Shown piece after piece: positions 58,722-64,000 of a stretch of DNA of 64,000 nt. This DNA comes from Nageia nagi (taxonomy: Eukaryota > Pinophyta). Numbering within the stretch: position 1 is the stretch's first letter; each line of letters begins with the position of its first letter. The notes beneath the pieces were generated by a model, which saw only the letters and a program-made list of their open reading frames with translations, searched no databases and had not been told where the DNA came from. Where the stretch lies: the NCBI GenBank assembly GCA_050084985.1, contig JBITNC010000002.1, positions 10,726,001 to 10,790,000 on the forward strand. The letters are read 5' to 3'. A program made the position numbers and the translations under genes.

Positions 58722-58930
58722 TCTAAGAGAAATATTTTCCACCATAAACTAGGACACCTTAACCAAAAATATTTTCAAGTCTTAAATTCTTAAGAACTTG
58801 TGAAAGGTTTACCTTTGATATCACCCTCAATTAGTCTTTTTGTTACTGCATCTAAGGTAATATGAATAGGCAAAAATTTGAGAAAGATAAAGCAATAAAG
58901 GCGTTATAACCTCTTCATCTCAAGAACCAT
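58722..58930 (+). mobile_element. Copia GAG-pre-integrase scrap
   Basis: The translation contains LGHLNQKYFQVLNS, a stop and ELVKGLPLISPSI, matching the GAG-pre-integrase domains at 53280-53360 and 61070-61160. It is isolated and broken. Confidence 0.6.
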
Positions 58931-58959
58931 AGATGTAGAGTGACATTATTGAGGCTTAT

Positions 58960-60300
58960 TTTCTTGTGTAAAATTAGGTCTTCACCTGGATGCCAACACA
59001 AAAAGAGCCCAAGTACTACTAATCCTCAAATAGTTTCCCTTGGATAACAATATATTCTTACAAAGAGAAGTACTAGCTATTTTTTAAAGTTTTGACATTT
59101 ATTGGATCGACCAAATTATTAATCTTGATTAGGTTTCAAGTTATTCTCCTAGGTTATCAAGATAATCCTTGAATGGACGTGCGAACATGTGGTATCACTA
59201 CACACTTGCTTATCCACCTAATAGAGTTAAATCCAGACCAACAGAGGACTTAGAGGTAATTAAAAAGTACAAGCTTTTCACCACTTGAACCATTAGATTT
59301 AAAGGCTCCAATCTGCTTGTCCTCACCTCATGGCTCCCCAAATAGGTCATGTTACAAAATGTACATGCAGATGTGTTCATTTTAGGGGGTTGCTCATATC
59401 AATGTTTGCATTTTTTATTTGTATAAGGAAAATAAATTAAAGTGTAAAACATGAAGTAAAAAAATATAAGTAAAATATCATTCATTTGATATTTGAAACC
59501 TAAGAGTCCAATGGGTTTTGTATACAACTCCTAAAGGATATTTTTACATCATCACTTTTTTTAAACACAGTTCATTCCATACTTTGCATAAGGATGCATC
59601 CTGAAGTTATAAGCATGCATCTTAAAAAAAATTTAAGTCCTAAGCATTAACGTAAAAAATTAAGTACTTGAGCATGGATTATAAAATTTAAGCATTAAAA
59701 AAATGCATTATTCACATAGCTTTTAAAAATTTAAGTAAGCATGCATCATTACAATAAATTAAGTAAGAAGCATGCACTATTAACTTAAGGATTAAGTAGG
59801 AAGCATGCATCATTTTCAAGTCCATATAAGGATTTTAGAAAGACTTAAAAAACTATGCAATATGAGAATCTAAAAAAAATTAAGTAAAGAATTATAAAAT
59901 ATCCCCTTTTTGCAATTTTTACTTTAGAAGAGAAGAAATTTTTTTTCCCACTTATACCTTAAATGACTTTTATAAGGATCTATTTCAAGAAATTCATATT
60001 TTGATAAGTGTTAAAAATACACATTCCCTCTTTTAACACTTACAAATTGTGAGTAGAGAAAAAAAATTGTATGTTTAATATTAGGGAAAAAATTTCACAC
60101 TTAAAATTTATCTCTTCTCCTTAAAGAATTCACCCCTTCATAAGGGTTAAAAAAAAATTAAATATTCCTCCTCTTAAAAAAAAATTAAAAATCAACTTTC
60201 AAAAAACATTATATTTCAAAAAAGAATGATTATACTAACAAAACATTAAATATTTATGTTGAAGTTTAATCTTCCACTTAGAAAGCTTTTACCCTTACTC
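58960..60300 (-). mobile_element. Copia leader fragment, inverted relative to its neighbours
   Basis: 58965-59440 matches the conserved leader block at 37840-38345 in the same orientation as the - strand element, opposite to the + strand coding sequences on both sides. 59570-59820 has the reverse complement of the ATGCATGCTT-rich zone seen at 51240-51500. A- and T-rich leader sequence continues to about 60300. Boundaries are approximate. Confidence 0.65.
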
Positions 60301-60423
60301 CACCCCAAGCCATTAATGTTGAACAACTAAAGAATTAACGTGCATGTAACATCAAGTAAAAAAATATTATTTCCTTGCATCAAAAAAGGACCTAATTTTA
60401 GGTAGAGTAAAGAACTTGACAGA

Positions 60424-63400
60424 GAAGGGTGCATGGGAAAAAGGGAGGCCCATTGAAGGTAATGGCCGTGGGAGGCAGTAAAGGGGAAGCAAACACTTTT
60501 TATCTTAAGGAAAAGTTTGATGGCAATTATAACTATTATGGCATTCAAGGTCACAAAGAAATTAATTGCTATAAAAATAAAAGAGAACAAAAGAATAAAG
60601 GTAATGGAAATGTAAAGAACTACAAAAGAAAGAAGAATATTCATATTGGTTTTGCTTCAACACTCTACTCCATGTCTCGCTCTTTTTTATCTAAATAGAT
60701 TGTTGGCTCTAGTTGCACTAATCACCTATGCTTTGAAAAAGAAAAGTTTGAAAACTTTCATATGTATAAAAAGGATGCCATTGTGATAGAAGATAACTCT
60801 ACCCTTGAAGTTCAAGGAATTGAGAGTGTGCTGATTCACAGAAAGGTTCTTGAAAATGTGCTTTATGTTCCTAAGTTAAAGATAAATCTTCTCTCCATAA
60901 TCCAAGTTCTTAGAAAAGAGTACTCTTTTGAGTTTGACTCTCAATTCTGGTACATTAAGAAAGGACTTACCACTTTGGTTAAAAGATCGATGAAAAATAA
61001 CCTCTACATTATGGATCAAGTTCTATCAAAGATGTGTCTTGCTTCTAGTGTGTGTTCTAAAGGCAATCTTTGGAACCATTATTTAAGGCACCTTAACCAC
61101 AATAGTATTCAAGTCATGAAAGACCAAGAACTTATGGAAGATTTGTCTTTAATTTCTCCTATAGTTGCTCTATGCAAGTGCATTCTTGGTAATATGCATG
61201 GATAAAAATTTGAAAAAGATAAGGTAACAAGAGCATCTCAACCTCTTTAACTTGTGCATTCAAATTTGATGATCTATTTCAGACTAAGTCAATTGGAAGA
61301 GCATCTTATATCTTGACCTTCATTGATGACTTTAGTAGGATGACCTTTGGGTATCTACTTGAGCATAAGGATCAAACTTTTGAGAGTTTTAAAGTCTTTA
61401 AGGTTTTTGTTGAGAATCAAACTAACCTTAAAATTAATATGTTGAGATCAGATAATAGGGGAGAATATAATAGCAATGAGTTCAATGACTATTGTGCTAA
61501 GTATGGAATCAAAAGGCAGTTTATGATTCCTTACACTCCTCAATAGAATGGTGTTGTTGAAAAAAAATAGAATAATAATAGAGATGGTTAGATGCATGTT
61601 GGGTAATCTTCCTAAATTCTTATGGGGTGAAGCTGTGAGCACTGCTATTTACACCTTGAATAGGTGTCCTACAAAATTCATTCAAAGTAAAACTCCTTTT
61701 GAGGTATGGTTAGGAAGAAAACCTAACATTTCTCATCTTAGGGTGTTTGGTTATGAAGCATTATCCTACATTATTTTTGAGAAAAGGAAGAAGTTGAATA
61801 AAAAAGTTAAAAAATGCATCTTTATAGGTTATAATATTCAGCATAAAGGCTATAGGCTCTACTCTCTAGCTTATAAAGTAGTGTTCATTTCAAGGGATGT
61901 AAAGTTCAATGAACTTCTTGAAGAATCTACTTCTAATGAGAATGTTGATGATCTAGAGGACTCTTCAGTTGCTCCTAGCTAGTTGGATATTGATATAGAT
62001 AAGTCACCTCAGGAATAAAATTCTCCAACATAAAGGGTAATAAGAAGCATGACCTTGAACAAATCCTTAATTACCAAGATTGATAATAAGTATGAGCCCT
62101 CAACCTTCAAAGAAGCTTCTAAGCATGAGTGCTGGATGGAAGCCATGAAAGTGGAGTATGGGGTGCTTATAAAAAATAAAACTTGGGATTTGGTTCCTTA
62201 TCCCAATGAAAAGAATGGGATTGGTAATAAGTAGATCTATAAGGTCAAGTTCAATTCAGTAGAAGATATTAAGAAATATAAGGCAAGGTTAGTAGCTAAA
62301 GGTTTTGCTCAGAAATATGATATAAATTATGAGAAAACCTTTGCTCTCGTGGCAAAGATGCCTACTATGAGAGTTATTCTTACTCTTTCTGCAGCTCAAG
62401 GATGGAAAGGTTTTCAACTCAACATCAAGAGTGCATTTCTCAATGGTGAATTAGATATGGAAATCTTCATGAATTAACTAGAAGAGTTTATTGTGAAAGG
62501 CAAAGAGTCCTTTGTGTGCAAGCTAAAGAAGTCATTGTATGGACTTAAGCAAGCACCTCAAGCTTGGTATAGAAAGATTTTAGGATACTTTGCTGACATT
62601 GGATTCTTCAAGTGTTTTCTGACTCCAATCTATATGTGCTAAATCAAATAAAAGACATGGTCTTAATTCTCCTTTAAATGGATGATTTTTTGATTACTAA
62701 GAACAATGATGAAATCATTCAAGAATGCATATCCAAACTTAAGGTAATATTTGAAATGATTGATCTTGATCTCTTGCACTATTATCTTGGAATGTAAGTG
62801 TATCAATACAAGGATTATACTTACCTTAATCAATCTATATGTACTCAATCAAGGGAAAGATGTGGTCTTGATTATCTTTTATGTGGATGATCTTTTGATT
62901 ACTAAAAATAATGATGAAATCATTCAAGAGTGCATATCCAAACTTAAGGTAACATTTGAAATGATTGATCTTGGTCTCTTGCACTACTATCTTGGAATGC
63001 AAGTGTATCAATATAAGGATTGTAGTTACCTCAATCAATCTAAGTATATATTAAACATCCTATAGAAGTTTGGAATGGATAAGTGTAGATATGCTACAAT
63101 CCCAATCTCTCTTGGAATCACTATTTCTCTAAGTTCCAACTCTCAATTAGCTGATGCTATAGCTTACATGCAATTAATTGATAGTCTTTTATATTTAACT
63201 ATATTCAAGCTAGATATTATCTTTGCAATGAATCTAATGGCATAATTCATGCAGAAACCTTATGTTGAGCACCTCAACGTTGTTAAAAAAATCTTGAGGT
63301 ATGTTACAAAGACTAAGGATCTTGCTTTCAAGTATTTCAAGTTGCCCTCATTTTTTCTCTTTAGATTTTCATATTTTGACTATGGGAAAGATAGAGATGA

Positions 63401-63754
63401 TAGGAAGTCAACCTCTGTGTATGTGTTTAGCATTGGTTTAGATGCTATCTCTTGGGTTTCCTAGAAGCAACCTAAGGCATCTTTTGAAAGAAATTAGGTA
63501 TGAGTAAGGTGGCTCATATTTAATCTCTTTAGATAATCAATCAACTATTTTTTTGGTTAAGAATCTAGTGTTCTATTAAAAAACAAAACATGTAGAAATC
63601 CATGCCCATTTTATCAGAGAGAAGGTTCTTAATGGTATTATACACCTAGAGTATTGTCTATCCACCTTGAACTCCATTGATTTGTTCACCAAGCCCCTCT
63701 CGAAAGCTCAATTCTGTAAGCTTAGAGATGCTATCAGGTTGGTGAGGTTGCCTT
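60424..63754 (+). pseudogene. Copia gag-pol remnant (element E)
   Basis: Zinc knuckle YNYYGIQGHKEINC (60530-60575), with both leading Cys replaced by Tyr. Protease IVGSSCTNHLCFEKEKF (60700), where the catalytic D-S-G is G-S-S. Protease tail and GAG-pre-integrase in one long frame (60762-61205). Integrase FIDDFSRMTFGYLLEHKDQ and LRSDNRGEYNSNEFNDYCAK (61313-61546), then a stop, then NRCPTKFIQSKTPFEVWLGR (61548-61982). RT from 62049 with [25 protein letters not shown], then a duplicated segment, and an intact FYVDDLLITKNND box at about 62880-62915. RNase H FDYGKDRDDRKSTSVYVF (63370-63430). Many stops break it. Confidence 0.85.
62629..63038 (+). repeat. 205 bp tandem duplication inside RT (element E)
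   Basis: Copy 1 (62629-62833) and copy 2 (62834-63038) both begin TCTATATGT. Copy 1 has a stop in the catalytic box (stop-MDD) and GGAATGTAAG; copy 2 has the normal YVDD and GGAATGCAAG. Copy 1 is much closer to 54714-54918 of element D than to copy 2. Confidence 0.88.
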
Positions 63755-64000
63755 CAAGGGGGAGTGAAGTTTGAATTCTTATATTGAATTCATGTTTATG
63801 ATGATAACTTCACCCTAGGAGGATTTTATGTTGTATAGTGTTGATTTTGTTATACACCTTCATGGTAAGTTCACTCTGCATGAGGAACTTCTTGTATAAA
63901 ATTGGCCAATCTAGCATTGTTTATTTATCCATGTGTGAGAAACTCTTATTTGTCTTTTGGCACTATTCAGTTATCCATATGTGAGGAACTCATATGTGCA

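Larger units (their letters stand above)
60424..64000 (+). mobile_element. Copia retrotransposon E, 5'-truncated, runs off the window
   Basis: Starts abruptly within gag next to the inverted leader fragment and continues through pol, the first purine tract (63755-63764) and the start of the 3' UTR minisatellite (63900-64000). No 5' LTR belongs to it in the window, and the 3' LTR should lie beyond 64000. It is the same family as the elements at 32472 and 48921. Confidence 0.85.

Overview
This is AT-rich nuclear DNA from a seed plant, most likely a gymnosperm. The evidence is a nine-exon plant aldo/keto reductase gene with GT-AG introns of 4.1 and 6.7 kb, a plant RALF peptide gene, plant Copia, Gypsy and LINE retroelements, and a long degenerate telomere-like block. 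The gymnosperm call is inference from intron size and the mass of old, decayed repeats. I see no bacterial or organellar genes, tRNA, rRNA or CRISPR. The species cannot be fixed from the window.

Layout: 1-4.3 kb holds no gene, only a small tandem repeat. 4.3-7.6 kb holds two decayed LINE copies on the + strand, probably nested. 8.9-22.1 kb is the aldo/keto reductase gene (+). Its intron 1 carries an F-box/kelch pseudogene fragment, and its intron 2 carries two antisense LINE copies and a G-rich block. 24.3-26.1 kb is a Ty3/Gypsy gag-protease relic (-). 28.55-28.94 kb is a RALF peptide gene (-). 29-32.4 kb is simple and tandem repeats. 32.47-42.17 kb is a Copia element on the - strand with both LTRs. 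43.06-44.38 kb is degenerate CCCTAA-type sequence. 44.99-48.2 kb is the 5' LTR and leader of a second Copia copy (+). 48.92-58.31 kb is a third Copia copy (+) with both LTRs and a 1.1 kb internal tandem duplication. 58.7-60.3 kb holds Copia scraps in mixed orientation. 60.4 kb to the end is a fourth Copia copy (+) cut off by the window edge.

Only two host genes look real. Both read cleanly by homology except for one apparent missing G in a short G run: at 9078-9081 in the reductase and at 28626-28628 in the RALF gene. That shared pattern points to sequencing or assembly error rather than two pseudogenes, but only read-level data can settle it. The Copia copies form one family with a 3-4 kb non-coding leader that has a conserved block next to a fast-changing repeat, and two polypurine-tract-like sites at the 3' side. 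All their coding regions are broken. I found no clear new multi-gene system; the best leads are the Copia family architecture, the LINE family with variable microsatellite tails, and the two paired frameshifts.
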